Shown here: positions 1-7,677 of the stretch, piece after piece | Numbering within the stretch: the stretch's first letter is position 1 | Layout of the letters: each line of letters opens with the position of its first letter | DNA from: JBFAPK01 sp040676675 | GTDB taxonomy: Bacteria > Actinomycetota > Actinomycetes > Mycobacteriales > Micromonosporaceae | DNA length: 30,200 nt | NCBI RefSeq assembly: GCF_040676675.1 | Contig: NZ_JBFAPK010000063.1 | Span: 1 to 30,200 of the forward strand | Direction of reading: 5' to 3' | The notes under the pieces: generated by a model | Told to the model about the DNA's origin: nothing | The model's input: the letters and a program-made list of their open reading frames with translations, nothing else | Databases searched by the model: none | Position numbers and translations under genes: made by a program

Positions 1-83
1 GGGGGGGGGGGGGGCCCCGGCCCCCCCCCCCCCCCCCCGCGCCCCGGGGGGGGCCGCCCCCCGCCCGCCCGCCCCCCCCCCGC
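1..83. other. G/C-only low-complexity tract at the left edge
   Basis: The first 83 bases contain no A or T and consist of long runs of G and C, including 14 G at the very start and an 18-base C run. Even a 74% GC genome should show A or T about every four bases. This looks like a contig end with poly-G/poly-C read artefact or a poorly resolved GC tract. No gene should be called here, and the upstream part of the next gene may be unreliable. Confidence 0.7.
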
Positions 84-90
84 ACCCGGG

Positions 91-150
91 CAGCCGGCGG
101 CGACCGGTGCGGCGGCGGGGCGGCCGGCGGCGACCGGTGAGGCGGCCGGC
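91..150 (+). repeat. two 30-bp tandem units, in frame with the dipeptidase gene
   Basis: Two adjacent 30-bp units match at about 26 of 30 positions; both contain GCCGGCGGCGACCGGTG. The frame of the downstream dipeptidase gene is open through both units and would read PAATGAAAGR then PAATGEAAGA. The repeat is therefore either coding (an Ala/Pro/Gly-rich N-terminal extension) or an expanded leader. Confidence 0.7.
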
Positions 151-162
151 GCCGGGGAGCAG

Positions 163-807
163 GTGGTCCTGCTCTGCGACCCGCGGATCGCCGCGATCCC
201 CGGCGGCGACGACGGCGACCCCCTCGTGGACCTGCGCGAGGTGCCCGAGCTGCGGCTGGACGGCCGGGCCGCCGACGCCGCGGGCGCCTACGCCCGGGTA
301 CGGCGCGGGTTGGCCGAGCGGCTGCTCGCGGCGCAGCGGCTGCTGCCGGCCGGGCTGCGGCTGCTGGTGATCGAGGGGTACCGCCCCTACGACGCGCAGC
401 TCGCCATCTTCACCGGCTACCGGGACGAGCTGCGCCGGCTCCACCCGTCCTGGTCGGCGGCGCGGCTGCACCGGGAGACCAGCAAGTTCGTCTCGCCCGT
501 CGAGGTGGCGCCGCACAGCACCGGCGGGGCGGTCGACCTGACCCTCTGCACCGAGGATGGCGTCGAGCTGGACCTGGGTACCGTCGTCGACGCCACCCCG
601 GAGGCCAGCGGGAACGCCTGCTTCACGGCGGCGGCGAACATCCCGGCGGCGGCCCGCCGCAACCGGCGGATCATGGGTGCCGCGCTGGGCGCCGCGGGGC
701 TGGTGAACTACCCGACCGAGTGGTGGCACTGGTCGTACGGCGAACGGTACTGGGCGCTGGTGACCGCCGCGCCCCGCACCCGGTACGGCCCGCTCCCGTC
801 GATCTAG
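163..807 (+). CDS. D-alanyl-D-alanine dipeptidase, VanX/DdpX type (M15D)
   Basis: Predicted zinc dipeptidase that splits D-Ala-D-Ala. The metal-site pattern of the family is complete: His118 and Asp125 in PHSTGGAVDL, and Glu186 and His189 in TEWWHW; Arg74 in GYRPY matches the transition-state arginine of VanX. From the GTG at 163 the protein is 214 aa, about the usual family length. A purine-rich GGGGAG lies just upstream but only 3 nt from the GTG, and the frame stays open leftwards into Ala/Pro/Gly repeats and the G/C tract, so the true start may be earlier and cut by the contig end. No vanH or vanA partner is visible, so a role in peptidoglycan turnover is more likely than glycopeptide resistance (inference). 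The stop codon TAG at 805-807 lies inside the palindromic repeat at 797-860. Confidence 0.88.
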   Translation: MVLLCDPRIAAIPGGDDGDPLVDLREVPELRLDGRAADAAGAYARVRRGLAERLLAAQRLLPAGLRLLVIEGYRPYDAQLAIFTGYRDELRRLHPSWSAARLHRETSKFVSPVEVAPHSTGGAVDLTLCTEDGVELDLGTVVDATPEASGNACFTAAANIPAAARRNRRIMGAALGAAGLVNYPTEWWHWSYGERYWALVTAAPRTRYGPLPSI

Positions 808-860
808 GGCAAATCGTCGCGATTGGAGGTCAACTAACGAGGATTTGCCCTAGATCGACG
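797..860. repeat. palindromic repeat copy 1, between convergent genes
   Basis: Two 23-bp arms (797-819 and 838-860) are complementary except for one mismatch at 816 and flank an 18-nt loop (820-837). The arms carry CGTCGATCTAGGGCAAATC. A second copy, inverted, lies at 30143-30200; the loops match at 16 of 18 positions although loop bases are not constrained by the stem. Each arm provides the TAG stop of the flanking convergent gene (805-807 on plus, 850-852 on minus). It could work as a two-way terminator hairpin, but loop conservation points to a dispersed REP/MITE-like element. Confidence 0.85.
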
Positions 861-1476
861 AGGAGAGGGGTTTGCGCATCCGCATCAGCCAGAAGCTCGA
901 CGGGATGCGGGTGGCGTCGTCGATGATCTCGCCGTCCACGTCCTCGAACGACTCCCGCGCGAGCGCGACGAAGCCGTCCGGCTCGCGGACGTGCTCGCCC
1001 CGGTCGTTGTCGGACATCCAGCGCGAGACCCGCCCCTGGCGCGGCTCGTAGCAGGTGTCGACCGCGATCACCTTGCCGCCCGGGGCGAGCGCCTTGCCGG
1101 CCACCCGGAGCAGGTGCCGCGAGTCGTCGTCGGAGAGGTGGTGCAGCAGGCCGAGCAGCAGGATCGCGTTGGCCGGCGGGATCCGCTCCAGGTGCTGCTC
1201 GCCGAAGACCTCGCAGTGGAACTCGGCCCGGTCGCCGCCCCAGCGCCGCTGGGCGTACTCGATGTAGCGGGGCGCGGTGTCGAAGCCGTAGTAGCGCACC
1301 CGGGGCAGCCGCTCGAAGTAGTACGCCGGGCCGCAGCCCACGTCGATCACCGTGTCGCCGTCGGCGAGGTCGAGTTCGTCCAGGCACCGGTACCGGAGCC
1401 GGTCGGCGCCGAGCCCGCGCTGGAGCGCGACGTAGAGCGGGACGTGGCCGAGCAGACCCTTGACCGCTGCCAGCAT
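850..1476 (-). CDS. class I SAM-dependent methyltransferase
   Basis: A 208-aa Rossmann-fold methyltransferase. Motif I is VIDVGCGPAYY (about residues 43-53), followed by an acidic post-I strand (YYGFDTAPRYIEYA) and the motif around LLLGLLHHLSDDD, with APGGKVIAVDT as the post-III strand. These show SAM binding; the substrate cannot be read from sequence. The ATG at 1476 is preceded by an excellent ribosome binding site, GGAGGAGAG, 6-7 nt away, so the start is firm. The gene converges on the dipeptidase gene with 42 bp between the stops, and its TAG stop lies in the palindromic repeat. The 81-bp gap behind it to the next gene on the same strand allows its own promoter. Confidence 0.85.
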   Translation of the reverse strand: MLAAVKGLLGHVPLYVALQRGLGADRLRYRCLDELDLADGDTVIDVGCGPAYYFERLPRVRYYGFDTAPRYIEYAQRRWGGDRAEFHCEVFGEQHLERIPPANAILLLGLLHHLSDDDSRHLLRVAGKALAPGGKVIAVDTCYEPRQGRVSRWMSDNDRGEHVREPDGFVALARESFEDVDGEIIDDATRIPSSFWLMRMRKPLSSSI

Positions 1477-1557
1477 CTGAACTCTCTCCTCCGGGTGGGG
1501 TGCGCGGGATCGGTACCAATCGGGCGGTTGCCGTCGCCGGAACCTACCACCAACCTG

Positions 1558-3585
1558 TCAGCCCCGGGGGCTCGTGGGTTCCGCATCGGGGCGGCCCGGC
1601 CGCTGCCGGCGCGGCTGCTGGGCGGCCATCAGCAGCCGCAGCGGCTCCGGTTCGACCAGCGGCGGCGGATCGGCCACCCCGGCGGTACGGGCCAGCAGGT
1701 CGGCCAGCCCGGCCCGGGTCGCCACCACCAGCAGCCGGTCGGTGCGGACCAGCAGCCGGCGCGGCGGCAGCGACCAGAGGGTCTGGCCGGTCCGGGTACG
1801 CACCGCGATGAGGCGTACCCGGTGCGGCCGGCTCACCTCCGGACAGGTCCGTCCCTCCAGCTCCGAGCCGGCCCCGACCGGCAGCTCCGCCACGAGCAGC
1901 ACCCGCCGGCCGACCGGGATGGTGTCGAGCACCTCGCGGCCCATCATCGCCGCCGCGAAGGCCGGCGCGGCCAGGTACGACACGCTGCGCGACTGGTTGA
2001 TGTCGAAGGCCCGCCGCACCCGCTGGGCGAACTCCTCCTCGAAGAGCCGCAGCACCACGCGCAGCTTCGGCGGTACGCCGGTGGCGTCCGGTGGGGCGGA
2101 CCGCTGCTGGTGCTGCCGGTGGATGGCGCGGGCCAGCAGCGCGGTCTCCAGGTTCGTCACGTCGTCGGTGGAGAGCGCCACCAGCGCCCGCGCGGTCTGC
2201 GCCGACGCGACCCGCAGCGTTGCCGCGCTGTTCGCGTCCGCGACGATCACCGGGATGCCGAGTTCGCGGGCGACCGGTACGCCCCGGGCGTGGGCCGAGC
2301 GGTCGATGGCGACCACCGGGACGCCGAACTCGTGCAGTTCCCGGACGACCCGCGTGCCCACGTTGCCGAGCCCGACCACGACCACGTGGTCCGAGACCGG
2401 CCGGATGAGCCCGCCGGAGGCGAGCTTCAGCCGGGCGTTGACGACCGCGTCGACGACCAGCGCCGTCACGGTCGGCACCAGCGCGACGCCGGTCACCACG
2501 AGCACGACCGAGCTGACCTTCTCCAGCAACGAGGCCCCGGTGTCGGCGTCCGCCCCGCCGAGCGCCGCCAGCACGCTCAGGTACGCCGCCTCGACCAGGT
2601 TGACGTGCCGGGCCTGGGCGAACGCCAGCGCACCGCCGGCGAGGACCAGCGCCAGGCTGGCCAGCGCGAGCCGCAGGTTCCGGCCGAAGACCAGCCGCAG
2701 CGCCCAGAGCGGTCGCCCCCGGGTCCGCGCCGGTCGCTCCGGGCGCTGCGCGCCGCGGTACGCCCGGACCAGCACCAGGTCGGCCGCGTCCTCGTCCTCG
2801 GGCAGCCGTACCGGCTCGGACCCGTCGTCCGAGGTGATCGCCAGCCCGCAGATGACGTCGTCGCCGACGGTGCTGCGCTGCGCCGCCATCAGCACGTCGT
2901 CGCCGGCCAGCCGCACGTAGGTCGGCGTCTCCTCGCCGAGCGCGGCGGCCACGAAGGCGGGCGCGGCGAACTCGGAGCCCGAGACCACGCCGCAGTCGCC
3001 GAGCATCGCGGTGATCCCCTCGCCGAGCACCGGGTTGAAGATCCGCACCACGATCCGGACGGTCGGGTTCACCTCGCGGGCGATCAGCGCGGCGTCGACG
3101 TTCGCCACGTCGTCCTGGCTGACCAGCGCGACCGCGTCCGCCTCGGCCAGTCCGGCCCGCCGGAACACCTCCTGGTTCAGCCGGGGCGCGATGAGGATCA
3201 CCGGGCGCAGCGCGGGGTCGCCGTTCTCCGGGCGGAGATCGACGATCTCGGGCGCCGCGTTGGCGGTCGCCGACCGTACGATCACCGTCACGTGCGCGTT
3301 GTACGTGTCCATCAGCTCGCCGACCAGCCGGCGGGCGAGCGCGTTGTCGCCGCAGACGACGAACCGGAGCGGGCCGTCGTCGGCCTCGACCGGCCGGGCC
3401 GGACCGGACGCCGGGCGGATCGAGTCCGGAATATCGGGCCTCGGCCGATCGGTCGCGGGCACCGGGCCGGCCGCCAGCGCCGGATCGGGGGCTGGAGTCG
3501 GATCGATCGCCGGGGTCGGGCCGTGGGCCGTGGTCGCGTCGGCGGCCGGGGTGCTGTGGCGCGGGCGCGGGACGTCGCCGGACAC
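1558..3585 (-). CDS. two-RCK (TrkA-N) NAD-binding membrane protein with degenerate channel pore
   Basis: A 675-aa protein: a Pro/Ala-rich N-terminus (1-70), a first RCK/TrkA-N domain with a worn nucleotide motif (CGDNALA, 78-84), a membrane segment (about 304-323), a pore-like loop, a second membrane segment (about 357-379), and a second RCK domain with a classic VVGLGNVG (403-410), ending in a TrkA-C-like part. The fold order resembles potassium channels gated by RCK domains, but where a channel has TVGYGD this protein has LGGADAD (342-348), so potassium selectivity is doubtful. It may be a regulatory or non-selective relative. The frame is open far upstream under the next gene; I chose GTG 3585 because TACGAT sits 6 nt before it and the upstream part overlaps a real methyltransferase gene. 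TGA stop. Confidence 0.8.
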   Translation of the reverse strand: MSGDVPRPRHSTPAADATTAHGPTPAIDPTPAPDPALAAGPVPATDRPRPDIPDSIRPASGPARPVEADDGPLRFVVCGDNALARRLVGELMDTYNAHVTVIVRSATANAAPEIVDLRPENGDPALRPVILIAPRLNQEVFRRAGLAEADAVALVSQDDVANVDAALIAREVNPTVRIVVRIFNPVLGEGITAMLGDCGVVSGSEFAAPAFVAAALGEETPTYVRLAGDDVLMAAQRSTVGDDVICGLAITSDDGSEPVRLPEDEDAADLVLVRAYRGAQRPERPARTRGRPLWALRLVFGRNLRLALASLALVLAGGALAFAQARHVNLVEAAYLSVLAALGGADADTGASLLEKVSSVVLVVTGVALVPTVTALVVDAVVNARLKLASGGLIRPVSDHVVVVGLGNVGTRVVRELHEFGVPVVAIDRSAHARGVPVARELGIPVIVADANSAATLRVASAQTARALVALSTDDVTNLETALLARAIHRQHQQRSAPPDATGVPPKLRVVLRLFEEEFAQRVRRAFDINQSRSVSYLAAPAFAAAMMGREVLDTIPVGRRVLLVAELPVGAGSELEGRTCPEVSRPHRVRLIAVRTRTGQTLWSLPPRRLLVRTDRLLVVATRAGLADLLARTAGVADPPPLVEPEPLRLLMAAQQPRRQRPGRPDAEPTSPRG

Positions 3586-3591
3586 CCCTGG

Positions 3592-3597
3592 ATCGTA
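3592..3597 (-). promoter_or_regulatory. -10-like hexamer TACGAT for a leaderless start
   Basis: TACGAT on the minus strand fits the actinobacterial TANNNT -10 pattern and ends 6 nt before GTG 3585. No ribosome binding site of note is present, so transcription would start at or next to the start codon. Confidence 0.5.
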
Positions 3598-3683
3598 ACC
3601 GTCGGCCGCCGCCGCACCGCCCGAGCGGCTGCCGCGCGGCCCGTCGGCCCAGGGGCACCGCCCGAGCGGCGGTCGTCGCGCCG

Positions 3684-4400
3684 TCAGCCCTCGGCGGGGC
3701 GGTGGGCGCGCAGCATCAGCGACACCCCCGGCAGCGACTTCACCGGCAGGTACCGCTCGGCGGTGATGATGGCGCGCAGCCCCAGGTTGACCACGCCGGG
3801 CAGCTCGTCCAGGTCGCTGCCGGTGGAGTTGCGCCGGCGCCAGGCGGCCACCGGCCGGAGCAGCACGTTCCAGCTCCACAGCTCGTCGACGACCAGCCCG
3901 GCCTTCTCCAGCAGGGCGGTGAGCGAGGCGCGGTCGTAGCGGCGTACGTGCCCGACGGCGACGTCGTGGGCCGACCAGAGCCGCATGTCGCACGGTACGG
4001 CGATCAGGGCCGTACCGCCGGGCCGGAGCGTCCGCGCGATCTCCGCGGCGGCCAGGTGGTCCTCGTCGATGTGCTCCAGGATGTCGAAGGCGACCACGAG
4101 GCCGAGGCTCGCCGACGGCAGCGGCAGAAAGCGGGCGTCGGCCCGGAGCACGTCGAGCCCGCGTTCGGCGGCCACCCCGGCCCCCTCGGCGCTGTACTCC
4201 AGCGCGATCGGACGCCAACCGTGCGCGCGCAGCACGCGGGTGTTGCCGCCACCGGCCGCACCGATGTCCAGCGCCCGCTCAGGCCGCTGCCCGGCCGCGG
4301 CCAGCCGCCGCAGCGCCCGCGCGAGCAGGACCCGCCGCTCCCGGTACCACCAGTGGGTGTCCTCCAGGGCGGCGAGCTTGCGGATCTCGGTGGCTTCCAA
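3684..4400 (-). CDS. class I SAM-dependent methyltransferase
   Basis: A 238-aa methyltransferase with motif I ALDIGAAGGGNTRVLR (43-58), post-I LEYSAEG, motif II region VVAFDILEHIDED and LRPGGTALIAVP. The ILEH motif and the HVRRYDRASL segment are typical of the broad Methyltransf_11/23 group that often acts on small molecules, quinones or sugars; the substrate is unknown. The TTG at 4400 follows AGAGGTGA at a good distance. A -10-like TAGGGT on the minus strand at 4436-4441 could drive it with a leader of about 29 nt. The RCK gene follows on the same strand after a 98-bp gap that holds its own promoter-like hexamer, so the two need not share a transcript. Confidence 0.82.
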   Translation of the reverse strand: MEATEIRKLAALEDTHWWYRERRVLLARALRRLAAAGQRPERALDIGAAGGGNTRVLRAHGWRPIALEYSAEGAGVAAERGLDVLRADARFLPLPSASLGLVVAFDILEHIDEDHLAAAEIARTLRPGGTALIAVPCDMRLWSAHDVAVGHVRRYDRASLTALLEKAGLVVDELWSWNVLLRPVAAWRRRNSTGSDLDELPGVVNLGLRAIITAERYLPVKSLPGVSLMLRAHRPAEG

Positions 4401-4476
4401 CGGTCACCTCTCGCGGGACGGCTCGGCGGCGACCCACCCTAACAAGCGGGAAGAGGCCCTACTACCGAGCGCGGGC

Positions 4477-4524
4477 GGCCCCCTGCCGACGAACGTGAAC
4501 GGGCCCCTGCCGACGAACGCGGAG
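4477..4524. repeat. two 24-bp tandem units in the spacer
   Basis: Units 4477-4500 and 4501-4524 share CCCCTGCCGACGAACG and differ mainly near their ends. They lie between the methyltransferase start and the terminator that closes the fatty-acid operon. No ORF of note crosses them. The rest of the 4401-4579 spacer holds the methyltransferase leader and the hairpin described next. Confidence 0.75.
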
Positions 4525-4567
4525 GGACCCGCCGTCATCGGGGAAAGCGATGACGACGGGTCCCTCC
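4521..4567 (-). terminator. strong hairpin after the fatty-acid operon
   Basis: Arms 4521-4540 and 4548-4567 pair over 20 bp with one mismatch around a 7-nt loop (GGGAAAG). The hairpin starts 12 nt beyond the accD6 stop. There is no U tract, which is common for high-GC actinobacteria. It is well placed to end transcription of fabD-to-accD6. Confidence 0.8.
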
Positions 4568-4579
4568 CACGTACCCCGG

Positions 4580-6001
4580 TCAGAGCGGGATGTTGCCGTG
4601 CGCGCCGCGCGCCGCCGGGGCGGCGGCCAGCGCCTCCGCGATCCGGCGCCGGGTGTCGCCCGGCTCGATCACGGCGTCGACGACGCCGATCTCCAGCGCC
4701 CGCTCGACGCCGCCGGCCACCCGGGTCTGCTCCTCGATGAGCTGCGCCCGCAGCGCCTCGCGCTCCTCGTGCGGCACGGCGGCCAGCTTCTTGCGGTGCA
4801 GGACGTTCACCGCCGCTGAGGCGCCCATCACCGCGATCTCCACGTTCGGCCAGGCGAAGACGGCGGTCGCGCCGAGCGAGCGGGAGTTCATCGCGATGTA
4901 CGCCCCACCGAACGCCTTGCGGGTCACCAGCGTCACCCGCGGCACCACCGCCTCGGCGAACGCGTGCAGCAGCTTCGCCCCGCGGCGCACCACGCCGTCC
5001 CACTCCTGGCCGAGACCGGGCAGGTAGCCCGGCACGTCGACCAGGACGATCAGCGGTACGCCGAGCGAGTCGCACATCCGTACGAAGCGGGCGGCCTTCT
5101 CGGCGCTGGACGCGTCGAGGCAGCCGCCGAGCCGCAGCGGGTTGTTCGCGATCACGCCCACCGTACGGCCGGCGAACCGGCCCAGCGTGGTGACGATGTT
5201 CGGCGCCCACTTGGCGTGCAGCTCCACGCCGGGGGCGTCCAGCAGTGCCTTGACCACCGGCTTCACGTCGTACGCCCGGCTGGTCTCGGCCGGCATCAGC
5301 GCGGCCAGGTCGTGGCCCGCCTCGTCCGAGGCGACGTCCGCCGGGGTGAACCGGCCCTGGTGGCCCAGGAGCGCGGCCAGCTTGCGGGCCTCGGCGAGCG
5401 CCGACTCGTCGTCCTTGGTGGTCACGTGCACGACGCCGGAGCGCCGCCCGTGCGGCTCTGGGCCGCCGAGCCGCTCCATGTCGACCTGCTCGCCGGTGAC
5501 GCTGCGGACGACCTCGGGACCGGTGACGAAGATCCGGCCGTTCCCGGACATGATCACGATGTCGGTCAGCGCCGGCCCGTACGCCGCACCGCCGGCGGCC
5601 GGCCCGAGCACCACGGAGATCTGCGGTACCCGGCCCGAGGCGCGCACCATGGCCGCGAAGACCTGGCCGACCCCGTCGAGCGCGACGACGCCCTCGGCCA
5701 GCCGCGCGCCGCCGCAGTGCCAGAGGCCGAGCACCGGCACCCGCTCGCGCACCGCGGCGTCGATCGCGTCGACGATGTGCAGGCATCCCTCGATGCCCAT
5801 GGCCCCGCCCATTTTGGTGGCGTCGGTGACGTAGGCGATCACCGGGGTGCCGTCGATCTCGCCGCGCGCCCAGAGCACACCGGAGCTGTCCCGGGGCATC
5901 GCCAGGCGCAGGGAGCCCTGGTCGAGCAGCGCGCGGAGGCGTACCTCGGGGTCCCGGTGGTCGACCAGGGACGGATCGGCGCTGGTGGTAGTAACGGTCA
6001 C
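4580..6001 (-). CDS. accD6: acyl-CoA carboxylase carboxyltransferase beta subunit, AccD6-like
   Basis: Transfers the carboxyl group from biotin to acetyl-CoA or propionyl-CoA, giving malonyl-CoA or methylmalonyl-CoA. The 473-aa protein has the two crotonase-fold halves of the family: GPAAGGAAYGPALTD in the N half and RKAFGGAYIAMNS in the C half, the glycine pairs forming oxyanion holes. I chose GTG 6001 because GGAGG lies 5 nt upstream (6006-6011); a TTG at 6013 overlaps that site and is unlikely. The position at the end of a fabD...fabF operon parallels mycobacterial fabD-acpM-kasA-kasB-accD6, which supports the name by synteny. The biotinylated alpha subunit is not encoded in the window. 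AccD4/AccD5-type or PccB are alternatives on sequence alone. Confidence 0.88.
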   Translation of the reverse strand: MTVTTTSADPSLVDHRDPEVRLRALLDQGSLRLAMPRDSSGVLWARGEIDGTPVIAYVTDATKMGGAMGIEGCLHIVDAIDAAVRERVPVLGLWHCGGARLAEGVVALDGVGQVFAAMVRASGRVPQISVVLGPAAGGAAYGPALTDIVIMSGNGRIFVTGPEVVRSVTGEQVDMERLGGPEPHGRRSGVVHVTTKDDESALAEARKLAALLGHQGRFTPADVASDEAGHDLAALMPAETSRAYDVKPVVKALLDAPGVELHAKWAPNIVTTLGRFAGRTVGVIANNPLRLGGCLDASSAEKAARFVRMCDSLGVPLIVLVDVPGYLPGLGQEWDGVVRRGAKLLHAFAEAVVPRVTLVTRKAFGGAYIAMNSRSLGATAVFAWPNVEIAVMGASAAVNVLHRKKLAAVPHEEREALRAQLIEEQTRVAGGVERALEIGVVDAVIEPGDTRRRIAEALAAAPAARGAHGNIPL

Positions 6002-6067
6002 GAAAGCCTCCAATTCCAGGTTCCGGCCAACGCGGGGGTGGAAGCGGGCCGGCGGTGTGGCGCGGTC

Positions 6068-7291
6068 TCAGGCCCGGGTGAAGATGAGAGCCACGTTGTG
6101 CCCGCCGAACCCGAACGAGTTGTTGAGCGCGGCGGGGATCTCCAGGTGCCGTGCCTTGTGTGCGGCCACGTCGAGGAGCCCGTCCTCGGGGTCGTCGAGA
6201 TTGATCGTGGGCGGGATGACGCCGTCCCGGATGGCCAGGATGGTGGCGATCGACTCGACCGCGCCGGCCGCGCCGAGCAGGTGCCCGATGAGCGACTTGG
6301 TCGCGGTCAGCACCGGGTGGTCGCCGAGCGCGCCGCGCAGCCCGGCCACCTCGATCATGTCGCCGGTCGGGGTGGAGGTGGCGTGCGCGTTGACGTGGAC
6401 GATCTCCGACTTGTCGATCTCCGCGTCCCGCAGCGCCATCCGTACCGCCCGGACGAAGCCGGCGCCCTGCGGGTCCGGCTGCACGATGTCGTACCCGTCG
6501 GAGGTGATGCCGGCCCCGGCGACCCGGGCATAGATCTTGGCGCCCCGGGCGACGGCGTGGTCGGCGCGCTCCAGCACCAGCGCTCCGGCGCCCTCGCCGA
6601 GCACGAAGCCGTCCCGGGCCCGGTCCCACGGCCGGGAGGCCCGCTCCGGCTCGTCGTTGCGGGTCGACATGGCGCGGGCCGAGGCGAAGCCCGCGATCGG
6701 CAGCGGGTGGATGACCGCCTCGGTACCGCCGGTCATCACCACGTCGGCCCGGCCGGCGCGAATCATGTCCAGCCCCAGGGCGATCGCCTCCGCACCGGTC
6801 GCGCAGGCGCTGGACATGGAGTGGACGCCGGCCTGGGCACCCAGTTCCAGCCCGACCCAGGCGGCCGGCCCGTTCGGCATCAGCATCGGTACGGTGTGCG
6901 GCGAGACCCGGCGCGGGCCCGACGCCTCCAGGATGTCGTCCTGGGCCAGCAGCGTCTGCGCGCCGCCGATACCGGTACCGAAGCTGACCCCGAGCCGTTC
7001 GCGGTCGAGCCCGGCGTCGGCCAGACCCGCGTCGGCCCAGGCCTCCCGGGCGGCGATCAGCGCGATCGCCTCCGACCGGTCGAGCCGGCGCAGCTTGATC
7101 CGGTCGATCACCTCGCTCGGATCGACGGCGAGCGCCGCCGCGATGCGTACCGGCAGCTGCGCCGCCCACTCCTGGGTGAGCGGACCCACCCCGGAGCGGC
7201 CGGCGAGCATGGCGTCCCAGGTGGACGCGACGTCCCCGCCGAGCGGGGTCGTCGCGCCGAGCCCGGTGACGACGACGTCAGGACCGGTCAT
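6068..7291 (-). CDS. fabF: beta-ketoacyl-ACP synthase II
   Basis: The elongating condensing enzyme: it joins malonyl-AcpP to an acyl chain. 407 aa, the usual length. The catalytic triad is intact: Cys163 in MSSACATGAEA, His303 in NAHATSTPTGD and the C-terminal His337 in TKSLIGHLLGAAG; the GFGGHN loop (394-399) is present. ATG 7291 starts 2 nt after the acpP stop, so the two genes are translationally linked. There is no second FabF/KasB-like gene, unlike mycobacteria. The 66 bp to accD6 holds only the accD6 ribosome binding site. Confidence 0.96.
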   Translation of the reverse strand: MTGPDVVVTGLGATTPLGGDVASTWDAMLAGRSGVGPLTQEWAAQLPVRIAAALAVDPSEVIDRIKLRRLDRSEAIALIAAREAWADAGLADAGLDRERLGVSFGTGIGGAQTLLAQDDILEASGPRRVSPHTVPMLMPNGPAAWVGLELGAQAGVHSMSSACATGAEAIALGLDMIRAGRADVVMTGGTEAVIHPLPIAGFASARAMSTRNDEPERASRPWDRARDGFVLGEGAGALVLERADHAVARGAKIYARVAGAGITSDGYDIVQPDPQGAGFVRAVRMALRDAEIDKSEIVHVNAHATSTPTGDMIEVAGLRGALGDHPVLTATKSLIGHLLGAAGAVESIATILAIRDGVIPPTINLDDPEDGLLDVAAHKARHLEIPAALNNSFGFGGHNVALIFTRA

Positions 7292-7293
7292 GG

Positions 7294-7536
7294 TCAGGAC
7301 TGCGCCTCGATGTAGGAGACCGCGTCGCCGACGGTCTTGAGGTTCTGCACCTCGTTGTCCGGAATCTTGACGCCGAACTTCTCCTCGGCCGCGACGACGA
7401 CCTCGACCATGGAGAGCGAGTCGACGTCGAGGTCGTCGGTGAACGACTTCTCCTCCGAGACGTCGTCCGGGTTCACCCCGGCGACCTCTTCGAGGATCTC
7501 GGCGAGGCCGGCGGTGATCTCGTCACGGGATGACAT
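7294..7536 (-). CDS. acpP: acyl carrier protein
   Basis: An 80-aa acidic acyl carrier protein. Ser40 in DVDSLSMVE is the phosphopantetheine attachment site, and KFGVKIPDNEVQNLKTVGDAV is the usual helix III region. The ATG at 7536 is preceded by AGAGGAAAG at a normal distance. The 141-bp gap after fabH is the largest inside the operon and contains a GC-rich hairpin; this would let acpP be expressed at a different level, as expected for an abundant carrier protein (inference). Confidence 0.97.
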   Translation of the reverse strand: MSSRDEITAGLAEILEEVAGVNPDDVSEEKSFTDDLDVDSLSMVEVVVAAEEKFGVKIPDNEVQNLKTVGDAVSYIEAQS

Positions 7537-7641
7537 GTGTTGCTTTCCTCTCGCTGGGTGTATCTGCGGTGGCGGACGTTACCGCCGGGTCCGGCCGGCG
7601 GGATCGCGACCGGGGGAATCGGGACTGCGGGTACCGGGCAC

Positions 7642-7671
7642 CGGTGCCGGGCTGGGCCCGGACCGGCACCG
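7642..7671. other. GC-rich hairpin between fabH and acpP
   Basis: Arms CGGTGCCGG (7642-7650) and CCGGCACCG (7663-7671) are perfectly complementary around a 12-nt loop. It lies just past the fabH stop and before the acpP leader. It could be a partial terminator or an RNA processing/stability element; a chance GC-rich inverted repeat cannot be excluded. Confidence 0.45.
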
Positions 7672-7677
7672 TCGCGC

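Noticed and set aside
163..807. Glycopeptide resistance cluster
   Set aside because: The VanX-type enzyme alone is not enough; no vanH, vanA, or vanR/vanS genes are next to it.
991..3939. 982-codon plus-strand ORF
   Set aside because: It lies antisense to a methyltransferase and the RCK protein, and its product is a low-complexity Arg/Pro/Gly/Val-rich chain without domains. It is a shadow of high-GC coding on the other strand.
3586..4218. Longer start for the RCK gene
   Set aside because: The frame is open to 4218, but this part overlaps the methyltransferase gene and reads as low-complexity sequence. The leaderless start at 3585 fits better.
4404..7169. 921-codon minus-strand ORF and the 783-codon plus-strand ORF over the same region
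   Set aside because: Both run over accD6 and fabF in other frames. The catalytic motifs of those enzymes are in the chosen frames.
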